A DNA stretch of 64,000 bases from Stromatinia cepivora (lineage: Eukaryota; Ascomycota; Leotiomycetes; Helotiales; Sclerotiniaceae). A program made the translations under genes and the position numbers. The stretch covers positions 62,001-126,000 of the forward strand of contig RCTD01000022.1 in the NCBI GenBank assembly GCA_014898415.1. The letters run 5' to 3'. Within the stretch, counting starts at the first letter, position 1, and every line of letters begins with the position of its first letter. Positions 11,781 to 23,400 of the stretch are shown piece after piece. The notes beneath the pieces were generated by a model. That model ran no database searches, was not told the origin of the DNA, and saw only the letters and a list, made by a program, of their open reading frames with translations.

Positions 11781-13646
11781 TACCATTATTCAATATATCT
11801 ACCATTGATGAAGATATCAATGAAATTCACGACTTGGCACGTGAATTACTTAATATTTTTAGAAATGCAGCAAATTCGTTGGGAAGTCTTGGTGTTGACC
11901 ATCCAACTTCCGGTGCAACCTACTTAGCTGCTCTTGGAAGTAGTTTTCCTGCGCTCGTAAAAAAGCTGGGAGAGGTCTCAAATTTGGCAAACAAAGCCAA
12001 TTCGAGAAATGCAGAAGCCGAAAATCTGTTGGCCGAAGCACAAAAAAGATCCGATGCCTTGGATACAAGAGAGAATTACCTTTCTATTCATGAGGCTGAG
12101 GTGAAAAGATTTTGCGAAGAACAAAATACCCTGCTCGCAGCTTTTGGCACATCAATAACTAGAAAGGTAAGTTCTTGTTGCTGGCCTTGTCCTTGCTTAC
12201 TCATTGATGCTAACTGGGTGATAAGTTTGATACGATTTCGAATGAAATATCCAAAATTGATAAAGATACTTGTTCTTAAGGAATGGGTTTTGACCAAAAG
12301 CGTGGAGATAGAACAGGATAATGCCAAACTTAGGAGTCAATTGGCTACTTCGGACGCAACCCTGGAAAATGTGAGACGAGAACTAGATTCCGTGACAGCG
12401 GAAAAGACCTCTTTATCTAGGGATTTAGTTCAGAAAGGTCAAACTACATAGGATCAAACAGAGAAGATTAATTCTCTGTCTGAAAATGTAAAACAACGGG
12501 ATCAAATCATACAGGATCAGACGGAGAGAATTAATTCTCTTTCTGAAAATGTAAAACAACGGGATCAATCCATACAGGATCAGACGGAGAGAATTAATTC
12601 TCTGTCTGAAAATTTAAATCAAGAGCAAAAGGCCGTACAGTCTGCGAACCTTGAAGTCGAGAGAGTTCGGGGTGGATATGAAGAACAATCTACATGCTTG
12701 TGAAAAGTCAAAGATACTCTCAAAAAAGCTCAGGAAGATAAATCAAAGCTCGAATTAAACGTCGAGACTCTTTTAGCCAAGATTGAATCATTAGCGTGGA
12801 GACCAAATGTCGACCAGGGCGTCCAGAAAGAAGTAAGTGAACTTCGCGATATTTCCTCCGCAGCGGAAGTTAAAATTAATCTTCTGGAGAAGAATCTTAA
12901 GGAATCCGATAACAAAGCTGCCGCTGTCGCCATGGAAACTGGAGATTGCACGGGAGGATACTCCAACTTTACGTAGCATTCACGATGCAGTAGCGAAGCT
13001 TGAGTCAATATTCTCAAGAGGGAGTGAAACCTCATCCGTATCTACACATCAACAATCTTTCTCCGTAGCGATCCGGGGTCATGACCCTTTTGTGCAACCA
13101 GCAACCCCGACTGGTCAGGTCGATCAACGTAGGGGTCTTCATCGATCAGAAAGTGTCTCTAGCATTGGGACAACGGTTAGTGATACCACGATGACCCACA
13201 GGCATAATACTGGGAGCAATTCTGCTAGAACCAGCGGTGCAAAGAAGCGGAGGTTATAAAACACTACCCCGCTTTCTTCAGTCAAGGATCTATCATCTGA
13301 TTGGAGTAGACTTGTCGCATCAGAGCATAATATTGTTGGCAGACTCGTCCCTGTCAAAGGATGCAACATTCACTGGCTGAAAGCTCACATCAACAGCTGC
13401 TTTGATGAGAATTCAGCATGCTTTGACAAAATTTACGAGTATCTCAAGACAGAGACCAAGAGACAAAGTTGGCAATGCTTGAGTACTTTCTCTTCGGATG
13501 GGATAAATGGCACGAAAAGAATTCAAGGAGACAAAGTTTGTCCTGAGTGCTTAGGAACTCATTGTATTCAAATCAGGGCACGTCAAGGCACCCAAGTATC
13601 AGCTGAAAGTGGCTTGGGTGACAGCGAAACAATAAGCTCATTATAA
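11781..13646 (+). pseudogene. Decayed coiled-coil protein with C-terminal Cys motif
   Basis: Coding character runs from a splice acceptor at 11780 to a TAA at 13644 but is broken several times. The N-terminal part (11781-12166) is alpha-helical. A likely intron is 12167-12225 (GTAAGT donor, TGCTAAC branch). The frame then meets TAA 12277, shifts, meets TAG 12449 and TGA 12701, shifts again near 12930, and passes TAA 13257 before 128 more open codons. The centre is a coiled coil with three copies of a 21-residue (63-bp) repeat. The last segment contains CPECLGTHC, similar to HCIQWC of the zinc-knuckle gene at 5135. The codon at 12449 lies where the other repeat copies carry CAG (Gln), so this stop is a C-to-T change. 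I take this as a pseudogene; its original function is unknown. Confidence 0.65.
12452..12640 (+). repeat. Three tandem 63-bp units inside a coiled-coil relic
   Basis: Units at 12452-12514, 12515-12577 and 12578-12640 are nearly identical; the third diverges after its first 36 bases. Each encodes 21 residues, exactly three heptads, with the core DQTE(K/R)INSLSEN. A 21-residue period fits a continuous coiled coil extended by unequal crossing-over or slippage. Confidence 0.85.
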
Positions 13647-14155
13647 ATGAGGTCCGAGTAATGCATAATGCTCCGCCTCATGCCAAACCGGCTAAAATGC
13701 CTTGAGCCATTTTTTTGGGGGGGGGGGGACTTTTTGCTAATAACTTATTATGTTTGAGGTAACTGTAAAATCTTGCAGTTTGGTATACATCATAATAATA
13801 AGCATTTTTACCTCCATATTGATCCACGTGATATTACTTTGTAATCTGGCAGCTGTGATTTCCTTGCTGATAATCCTTTTAATTGCGATAAGCTCCGTGA
13901 AATCAGTTCATGGAATAATGCTTCACCGAGAAGTATCCTAACTCAACCCGCCACCCTTGAACAATCGATCATAAATTCACTCTACCATCTTCCCACCCAT
14001 TGTCACAACCAATTTATGTAGAATTTACTATATCAGGTATGTCAGATAGCCATTCATTACGAGAAAAGGCCCCATACATGCCATTTGTTTAAAGGTTTAC
14101 TAAATTAATTGCAAAGTTAAGATCGAAAGATATTAAAGATGTCCAATCCAGCTGG
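13647..14155. other. Intergenic
   Basis: A T6-G12 homopolymer pair lies at about 13709-13727. The hydrophobic 63-codon frame at 13750-13941 could be a membrane peptide by composition but has no other support. Confidence 0.4.
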
Positions 14156-14611
14156 ATGTCTGCCTGCAGTGACTTGGATTTCAAGCTCTCGCAAGACTCG
14201 TGGAGGAATGAGAAAATCAGTTTTTCAATTACTTCGCTTCAAATATACATTACCATACTGTTCAACAACTTCCAAATGCGAATGGTTCACGAAGTTCGAA
14301 GTGGTTTGGGGTTTGGCTTGTCTAGCAAAACTGCGGAGTAGACATCGTCAAGAGTGGCTTTATCTCCAGGAAAAAGCCAAGATATTGCACAGAAACCAGA
14401 AGGAACCCCCTGCGGATGGAAAATACCCTCGATTCTGGTAGGTTTTCCCCCGAAGTATAGTTCTTTAGCTCTAACATTTACAAGCGCTTCCCAAGACTTT
14501 GACTTCGAGAATAAACACGCTTGTGGCCTTCGTGGTGGAAAATCTGTTTATGACTTCATATATTTCACACAAGATCCGCGAAAAACAAATGCGCCGACTA
14601 TTTGGCCTTAG
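14156..14611 (+). pseudogene. Hypothetical gene fragment with one TAG
   Basis: A 152-codon frame (ATG 14156, stop 14609) is continuous except for TAG at 14339-14341. On both sides the residues look protein-like and stay in one frame (before it GLGFGLSSKTAE, after it TSSRVALSPGKSQD). A single C-to-T change from CAG explains the stop. No domain is recognisable. It may be part of a larger decayed gene, because neither the upstream sequence nor the downstream region to 15300 adds more coding with confidence. Confidence 0.3.
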
Positions 14612-17429
14612 GAAATGATTCTATTCTGCCAACATCAGCCGAGGTGCTGATCGACCATTAAACGTCGTGTTTCTACAACCAAACTCAAGTCTTGGCCACA
14701 ATCAGGGGTACAATTGCTGGCATATATAGTTCCAAGTTAATTCTGCGGTAGACTCATACGAAGATGAGCACGATCTGGCTGACAAGATTAAGGAGCATAG
14801 TTGGTGGACAATGATGTGTATATATTAGACATGAGCTGACAAATGGCCAGGCTAATCTTCCATAAGGAATGGCAATCATCTCCCGGAGGTTTCTGCGCGA
14901 AGCTGGCGATAGAAAAATGAATATGTTAGAAATCAAATGCTGAGATACCCGGCGCAAACAACCAGGGGTTCCTTTCCTTCCAGTTTGGGGAACCTGCTAG
15001 AGTCAATTCGCAAGCATTGTGGTATTCCGGAACTCTCGCAGAGATATTTCAGGTCTGGAACCCAGAGGTTGAGAATAAGCCAGTATTACACACATGAAGA
15101 TTTTCGGCTCTTGGGGAGGTAGTGGCGCGGAGCTGATCTTTGAGGCCGAGATATTGCTCAATATGGTTAGTTTCCATTCAATAAATTACTCAAAGTCTCA
15201 TGTATATCAATTCTATCAGGTCTCAATTATTTCTCGGCCTCCAACTCAACCATTAATCCAAATGCGCGAGGAACTTCGATGAACCTCTGTCTCTGAGCCA
15301 AATCAACCACAAATTCAAATCTCCGAATAATCTTTATCATTGAAGTTTGATACTTCAGGAGCTGTGTAGTGGCAAGTCCGGAGATAAATGATATGTTACG
15401 GGGCATTGCGCAACATTCACATTCCGCAATAAACTTAGCTCATTCCGCAATATTCTAGGTTTCGAAGTGAGCTAATTGATACCGAAATAGGAAAAAATAA
15501 GGGTATTCCGGAATGAACTAATTGATTTTAAAATGAACTTAGTTTATATATAATAAATACTACAATATTCTAAGGATATAGTCTGCTTAGATATTTACCA
15601 ATTTTTACCCCCCTTAGGACTCCCATCGCTCGACTCTATCTTTTCGTTCCAATCCCACCGCCGACTTTGAGGTCATTTAGATTCTCCACCATCGCTACAT
15701 TTCGTGCCAAAAACGCCAGCCTCCCTTCCAGTTGCTATCATTACAACCATTGGCCGTACAAAACCCAGGGTCCCCCCGCCCAATGTAACAGTCACAATCA
15801 CTCTAGATATCAAACGCAAGATTTGCTCTTTCAATTCATAGCACTCTAGCCGCTCTCTGCCAACTGCGGGGTCTCCTCTAACCTACCGCAATCGCAGTCA
15901 CTCTCCGTGCCGAAATGCAGATTTCCTCTCTTTGCTCACCAACAACAGAATCTAGGCGCAGAATCCACCATCCTCCGTACCGAAAATGCAAGTTCTTTGG
16001 ACTCACCAACACCGTCCTTGGCGCCGAAAATGCAGACCCCCTCTCTCAATCCATTGCCACCACCTCCGAACTGAAACGCAGATCTGTTTCCCTGTCTCAT
16101 CACCAAGATCCTCCGTGCGGAAAATGCAGATTTGTTCTCTCACCGGTCTGCGTATTGAAAATGCAGACCCCCTTACTCAACTTACCACCAGTCGAAATTG
16201 CAGACCGCCTTCCCTGTCTTACCGTCACCACTTCTTCCTCCTTCAATACTTCATAGAAAATGCAGATGCCCGACGCGCATTGGGATGATGACCGGCCGTC
16301 ATTAAGGTAATATTCCTTTTACCCCCAGCTTTCATAGTAGCTTTTCGGGACCTCAATTTTACGTCGGTCGTGTGCAGTGGGTGCGACCAGGTACGGTAGA
16401 ATTACTGTTGCTGGAATTGGAATTTCTATGGTCAACGATGGAATTATCAGAGCGGGGAATGGATGGAATTGGGAGAATAAATTTCAGAGCATTGGAGGAT
16501 CAAATTCTTGAAGCTTGGAATGATTCAAGATAGAAATGTTGGATTGTAGGGTTGCTAAAGTTTGAAGGTAGGTAATGAAAGGTTCTTGTTAGTTAACATT
16601 GGTAAATTGAGCGATTGGAGGATAAAAAAAGGTCGTGAATGAAAACGAACATGCCCGGCCACCTCTACAACTTCACTTAGTTCATCAATATATGCCAAGA
16701 TGACAATTTAGGTTTGTTCTTTGGTAATGATACAATTGCAACCAGTCACTAGCAGAAAATATGTAGATGTAGGTAGGTAGACAGAAAGGATGTGGTTTGT
16801 TTGAAAGAGCTAGGGCAGATAAGTCGATAAGCGATAAGCCGATAAGCGATAAGCCGGTAAGCTGAGTTAGGGTCCATGCACTAGTAGTTACGCACGCTAA
16901 GCAGGGATCCTTAATTTAAGCTTTAATCAGATTACTTTTTTTAATGGAGCAAATGTGAATGAAAATAGAAATATTCTTTAGGCATTGTTGAATAATTCAA
17001 CCAATGAATGAATGAACCAGTCCCGGAATTTCCTGTAACCCTAACCATAACCCATATGAGCTTTATTTTTTCAATTCCTGCTTAGCTACTTAGCATACAA
17101 TGTCTACCAAGTTATTCTTTCAATCAAACCACATCCATATCCACTTCCATCTATACGGTAAGCCACCTTTACCCCTAAGATTAAGCTAAGCTAGTGCCCA
17201 TGTGATCTGACAAGTTGACCCCTTCTACAATGGATTCTGTACATTAAATAGAACAACCACAACCCACAACCCACAACCTACAACCACAACCTACAACCAC
17301 AACCTACAACCACAACCTACAACCCACAACACACAACATCTCATACCAATACAATACTCTATTACCCACAAACCATTGAAACAAACAGTTTCAGCATTCT
17401 TTACACATTATCATTACAATTTGATAGCT
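14612..17429. other. Intergenic, 2.8 kb with interspersed repeat motif
   Basis: No gene is supported. The T/C-rich stretch 15600-16290 contains a recurring GAAAATGCAGA-like motif, listed separately. About 16819-16860 has overlapping copies of GATAAGC(C/G). At 17255-17335 there is a CAACC-rich repeat (ACAACCCACAACCTACAACC variants) just upstream of the next gene, probably in its 5' leader. Confidence 0.5.
15905..16270 (+). repeat. Degenerate minisatellite with GAAAATGCAGA core
   Basis: Cores like AAATGCAGAT or AAATGCAGAC recur near 15914, 15985, 16027, 16075, 16122, 16157, 16195 and 16258. They are spaced irregularly (about 35-80 bases) and each is followed by a C/T-rich tract. Several are preceded by CCGTGCCG-like or GCCG-like bases. 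This looks like an old, diverged tandem array; the open frames across it are a by-product of its composition. Confidence 0.55.
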
Positions 17430-18726
17430 ATGATCATGTCTGCCAAATTCTCACGCTTGGGGAAATCCCCACCTCTATCTGGTATTTTGTTGTCTCGCCC
17501 CATTGCTACATTATTTGTGGGGCGCTTTGCCAGCTTCTCCAACTGCAGCAGCTTCTCAGCATCTGTCAAGTACTTGTCCAATGTTCGTCACTTTCTCTTT
17601 TCACCCAATTAACATTCCATATGCTTTTTACCTTTGGTTCATTTCAGCTAATCATTATATCAACTATTTGCAGGATACACCACCCACCTCGGCACAGTCA
17701 CTTACCGTTAAGACCTTCCACAAAATACCACTCAACATGGAACAGCACCATACATGGCAACAACTTCCATTTGATCAAGATTCCTTTCATCCATCAATGC
17801 CCAAGTTTGCGAAGGATGTTGGTGAGAAGATATTCGGAGGACTGGACAAATCATCCATTGGCGGTAAAGACATCCTTACAAATGCTTCGGAACATTTTCG
17901 TACAGAGTATAACGACAATCTGCAAATGTCCAAATCCCTGTTGGGTTTACAGGTTTGGAAGAAGTCTGTTGACAGATATTTCATGATAATCAGTGAGAAA
18001 GAGCTCTCAAACATTCTTGTCAATTATAGGAAACTCATGGATCCAAAGATGCTTGACAACACATTGGTCGATGAAGATGAGGTGCAGTATTACAAAGACA
18101 TGACATATTCACGACACCATGGGGTACATGACTTACAATTTTTTGCATGTCTGGAACTCATCATTCAAGAAAAGCCTGAATGGGCAAAACTCTTTGAGGC
18201 TCTCTTCGGAATCTCCCCTGCTGAAGCCAAACAACTCCATGGGATGGATGACTTTCTTAAACTTAATAGCCAGTTTAGAATTGAGGATATCCTATCTCAC
18301 AAAGCTAACTTGGAGAAATGGTGCACTTACAACAAGTTTGAGGGTCCTTTTCAATCCTGGTTGTCTGCCCTACGTCATCACAAGCAGTCCATGGCGGGCT
18401 CTCCTAGTCATCAACAACTCTTAGGTTCTGAGAAGATCCAAGTTCTCGTGGATGAATGCATCGAAGCTGCAAAAGCTGATGGGAGAAGTGAGGGACTAGA
18501 AATTGGCGAGCCATCACCGCTAAAGGAAAAGCTTGAGGACCAGAAAGCTCGGTGGTCTAGTAGAGGACTTTGGGATGATGTGTGGTCTCTGGCTTTGCCG
18601 TTGTTGAAGGGAGATTACCAGTACAGAAAGGTATTGAAGGAACGTAGGGAGAAATTGAAGAAGGAACGCAAGGAGATATCTAGGAAGGGAAAGCTAGAGA
18701 ACAAAACCGATCGTGGACCAAACTGA
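17430..18726 (+). CDS. Hypothetical protein with probable mitochondrial presequence
   Basis: The model is join(17430..17582, 17674..18726), 403 residues. The intron 17583-17673 has a GTTCGT donor and a TTTGCAG acceptor and keeps the frame. The first 51 residues contain no Asp or Glu but several Arg, Lys and Ser (for example GILLSRPIATLFVGRFASFS), the profile of a mitochondrial targeting peptide. The mature part is helical and soluble, with Trp-rich spots (WAKLFEALFG, WCTYNKFEGPFQSW) and a highly charged C-terminal helix KERREKLKKERKEISRKGK. No family is recognised. A CAACC repeat tract sits in the probable 5' leader. It appears intact. Confidence 0.7.
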
Positions 18727-19666
18727 TGATCAAGGGAGGGGTTTGTTGGGTGATGGAGAGATCTTCCTTGGAGTGGAAAAATGGTTGGATGGCTAGACAA
18801 GGACAAGGCACAATAGTAATCTGAAGATGGTGGGCAGGTTAGTGGAGAATTTTTTGTTGGGAGACAGACTGAAGAAATGATGCGTCAACGCAACTGCCAA
18901 CCCAATTCAGTGGAGACATTGGGGGCTACGATTTTGATGATGAATTATGATTGGGACGGAAATATTGATACCCTTTATTATGTGATTATGGCAATAGATA
19001 GAACACGAAAACAGGTCCCGACTTCGATCTTTTGAGTGTTCCCTATTGTTATTATTGATGATTTAAAAAAAAAAAAATTACACTTTCACTTTGTACTTTA
19101 GCATTCCTCTGAATTACATCTCCATTGCATGCCGAGTTAGTTTTTGACCATGAAGTGAACATCCCACACAACCAATTCTCCAACCACACCCCATGACTTC
19201 TTCTATTATTCTCAAAAAAAAAGTCCATCTGTGTCAAGAATGAAAGAAGACTATACTTAGTTAACTACTAGGTAGCCATATATATACAGATATCTGCCGG
19301 TAGCAATGAGCGTCTTTTTCTGCATTAAATTTCAGACTTATTATCTTCTGAAGTGAAACCACCTTAAGCTTCTTCTTCTTCTTATTACTCTTCCCCCCAC
19401 CCCGCAACGCAGAACAGTGTCTAAACTTCACTGTCATATAAGATAAGGATCTCTGATATAAATGTAAGTAAAGTGAATTCCATGACTATAGAAAAAGGCG
19501 CTAGAGGAAAATTGCGAAAGCAACGGCGCTAAGAAAATTTAGACTTAACACAAACTGAAATCAGAACAATTCAGTGATCTGAATTTCTTCAGTTATCTGA
19601 ATTTCTTCAGTTACAACACAAAACTTTATCAACGACGATCTTTCGAAATTGATAAATCTTTTCAAA
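18727..19666. other. Intergenic
   Basis: No gene is recognised in this 0.9-kb stretch. It contains an A-run (about 19065-19077) and a short TCTTCT repeat near 19372-19384. Confidence 0.5.
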
Positions 19667-20442
19667 ATGAATCAAAATCACCCGCAATGGTATATTTATT
19701 ACGATCATTCTGAGTCAATGATCGCTAGCATCATTAAGTTGGAGGAAGATCAGGATGTTTATTCCTGGTCTGATTCCGACCGCTCAAATCGAGCACTCGA
19801 GTTGGATGGGGAATTCACGCAACGATTTGTCCAGTGGAAGGATTCTTTACTAAATGATTTTATATGGTACAGGATCTGACCGAAAGGGACTTTTGGTTCG
19901 ATCATATTGGTTTGGAGATTACATATCCCACCCCACGTGATAACCAAAGAAGTTGGGAACAACAGAATCGAGGTCAGCGGATGGCTGCATCGAATCTATC
20001 TCAAAATGCTCCGGTTCCAGTTCCAGTTCGGCAAACGAATTTGTTTGCTGTTGTACCGAGAGCTGAGACTGAAAAAGCTCCACCTTCAATGGAGGACACG
20101 AGTTTCTTGGCTCTTTTACAAAGATATAAAGCTCAAAATGATCCGGTTCCAGTTCCAGTTCAGCAGAGGGGTTTCTCTGCTGCTGGACAAAGAATTCAAG
20201 CTCAAAATGTGCAAGGAGCTGCGTCGATGCTCAGTGCTTGGCAGAATTTTCAATCTACCCTGCCAGCTTCAGTCCAAGGTCTATTCAATGTAAGTTCTGT
20301 TCTACCAAGGACATCTGGAAAGTCAGATATGCCTGCTGGTGGCGCTCATAGGTACAGTGGATATAGTGATGGTACACCTGCTACTGGTGCTAATCTTACT
20401 CCCCTCGGACCTAATCGTTTGTCGCGAACACAAAATAAATAG
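19667..20442 (+). pseudogene. Hypothetical Pro/Val-repeat protein with a one-base shift
   Basis: An ATG at 19667 opens MNQNHPQWYIYYDH and the frame ends in a stop at 19877. Coding then continues in another frame to the TAG ending at 20442. Adding one C at about 19868-19870 (reading TGG TAC CAG GAT) would join the two into a 258-residue protein, so a single-base deletion or sequencing error is likely. The second half has two similar blocks, QNAPVPVPVRQTN and QNDPVPVPVQQRG, each followed by an Ala/Arg segment, and then a Gly/Ser/Thr-rich tail. The N-terminus is acidic with many aromatics. No known domain is visible. Confidence 0.5.
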
Positions 20443-23400
20443 TGACACTCTGCTTCATCACTACTAAATGCAGTTCAGCAATGATAGGCAGACTGCAAAA
20501 ATTTGAGAGGGAAGACGGTAGAGATATGGATATCAGTAGATGGTGTTTTCAACCTGATGGATGTGGCCATATTTTCATTCTTGTAGAGTTGCTCTCTAAT
20601 ATTTTGCCCCGATATACTAAATGCAGTTTTTGATATAGGTAGTTCTGTTCTACATTGCGAATAATAAAAACTTATATCTTTTCTGCAAACTCTTAACTTA
20701 GCATAATGTGATTCCGTTCCTCCATTTCTGTTTATTGACGTTCTGAATAGACTCTAGAGAAAAGAAAAGCAAAACAGGATAGTAAAAAGTAGTTTCTAGT
20801 AGTATTTACAATCAAACAAAATTTTACTTACATGAGTTCTGTGCATTCGCCTTTAAAAGTCTTCATCTTTGTGAGCTTTGCAAATTCACCCTCAGAAAAA
20901 ACATGGCCTCAGTGATTTACTTGTTTTAGGAAGCATGCTCTTTGAATTGTTCTATAAAGCACATCCACTATAAGTTCAATTGTGCGTTAAAATTCCTCAG
21001 TGCTGCATAAAGAAGTTCATCAATATAAATCAAAACCCACTTTGGTATTGATATCTTATCTGTGAGTCAAGCTACATCCTTGTCCATTGTTTTCAGATTC
21101 AAATCAAGCTCCAATCCCTCGACTTTCACAGATCAATAAACACCTTCGGATGTGCAGCTCTTGCTTCATTTATGATTTCAATTGCCAAGGCGTCGTTCTT
21201 CCTGATCGAATGGTCATTCTACCCACTGATTTTCTCATATTCCCGCAAATTTTCCTTACACAACAAGCCAACTCCTAGAGATTCGCCTTAGAAGACCATA
21301 AAGGTCAGGGTCGACCATGCGTTGAAACTTGGAGACCTACCACAGAAATTAGCTCCTAGAATGAGGTCATGGCTTTTCCATGCGGCTGCTCAACTTCTGC
21401 AAGCCATCCTGGCTCGTTGAGCCCCGACTCTAACAACTACACCCATAGAAAGTGGACGAGAGACGTACAAGCACATAATCTAGCACAAGCGGATCAAGCA
21501 TGTCACTGCCCGGCACACACATGTGAAGTCAGCCGCGGATCGGCTGGCATGGAACACGCGATAAATTCTTCTGATTCATGCTGTAATGACACGTCGCTCA
21601 GGACGGAGCTGCTTATCTGTCTCTAGACACAGCTCCACTGCCAAAACTTTCCGCCCGTTCAGCTCGACCTCGTGATGAACTGGGTTATGGGAGCGACATA
21701 AATTCTCTCCTAGGGTTCCCACATTTTTCGGGCATGTGGGTGGGGGTGATCGGTGTGGGTGGCAGATCGGTGGCTCCGGGTACCACAGCCTTTCCAAAAC
21801 CTTCAAGTTGGCTCTACGTCGGCAGATACCGCTTTTTCGAGACGTCATCCAAAGACCCCATAATATCCCGTCCTGTAACTTCTTAAGCCTCCCAGCTACC
21901 TTCCTATATATTTGCCTGGAGTTTGTTGTGAACCCACACCAATTGTCGAGATATCAAGGTCTTTACATCAGCCACGAATTTGCCAGCTCTACACCATGAT
22001 CAGCTACTCAATACTCCACCATATCACCCGATACCGAATTTACCATTTGAAGAATCACCTGCTCGTCCACTAACCCCCATGATATCTGCCGTAGACTTGT
22101 CCCGCATGTCAAAGTTCCAATCATGTCCCTCCACGTGTTTATAATATTGGTCATGGTTCCATCATTTCATTCCAGTCAAGACCTGCTTCCATCGAATTAG
22201 AAATTATCAAAATCTGAAAAAGGGGAGTTAATGATGTGACAATAGATTGAGAGCTTTTTGAATGAATACCTCAGCTTATGCTAGAACTTTGGGATGGTAA
22301 TTGAAAAGAAGCGCTTTGATTGCGCTTGAATCTGCGGCGACTATTCTTTTTTCTTCTTATGCCAGAATTTTGGAAATTCCTGGGCAAACGAGATTTCCAT
22401 AAAGACGTGCAGATGGAGCGGAAGTCATCTAAAGGCTAATTATGACTTGAAGCTGATTCTTACTGCCTACCCCACCAAAAGGCTAGAACCCAGAACTGTT
22501 GTATTCTCTCCAATCACACCTCGCCATCGGTACTCGATGCGGCTGTAAGCTAGCCTTGTTAATGGCATCAACTACCTTCTCAACTTATTCCCAGTATCAG
22601 TTCTCAAAATAACACTTTTCCAGACAACAACAAACACAATATACACGCAAGGCTGGAACTAACCTACATATCGAACCTACAGCTCAGACCATAAATCTTC
22701 ATCCTACCATTTGTTATGTTTTCTTGCGTATCAGTCTCCGATGTGAGATGAGACACAACAATTATGTGACCTTTTTTGTATGCATAGTTGGCTAACAAAT
22801 TATCCCAAGTACCAGTCTTTTCTCATCTCTGGAGCTACGATCTCAACTGCTGGACCTCTGGGGCTTTTAGCAGTCGAGGCAACCAATAAGTCTGCAAAGG
22901 TTACAGTAGACAGAATGTGCTATTAAAAAGCAGTAAGTCAGCAAGATAACTATGTAGTAGATGTAAAGTTACTGATTGATGTAAAAGTTTGTATAAACCC
23001 GTAACGCTGACCTTCTTGGGATGGAGCACAGTCTGGACAGTGACGTTTCGAAACTCAAAAGAGACGTTGGGCTCGAGTCTTGGGTTGAGCGCACAAATCA
23101 AGGACTCGAGAAATTGAATGGAGATCTTATAGAATTTCAAAACATCCAAAGACGTTTCTAGCAATTCATAGTGGACAATACGGACCTTGAAACCGACTCT
23201 ATCCCGATGACTGATACCGTAGAACTAAAGAAGATCGAGCATGACCACCGAGAGTAACATAATAAAGACATGGGCATGTTTTACGGCTGGTGAGAACTTT
23301 GCATCAGCTGTGGGTTGGGCGTTAACAAAGTTATGATATGCAAACATGATTCTAGAAACATTAGACAAAGTGGGCTCCGATTGAGGAAAGCATTAAAATC

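Noticed and set aside
5135..13259. Changed genetic code (TAA/TAG read as Gln)
   Set aside because: Intact neighbouring genes end in TAA, TAG and TGA at expected lengths; C-to-T mutation explains the stops more simply.
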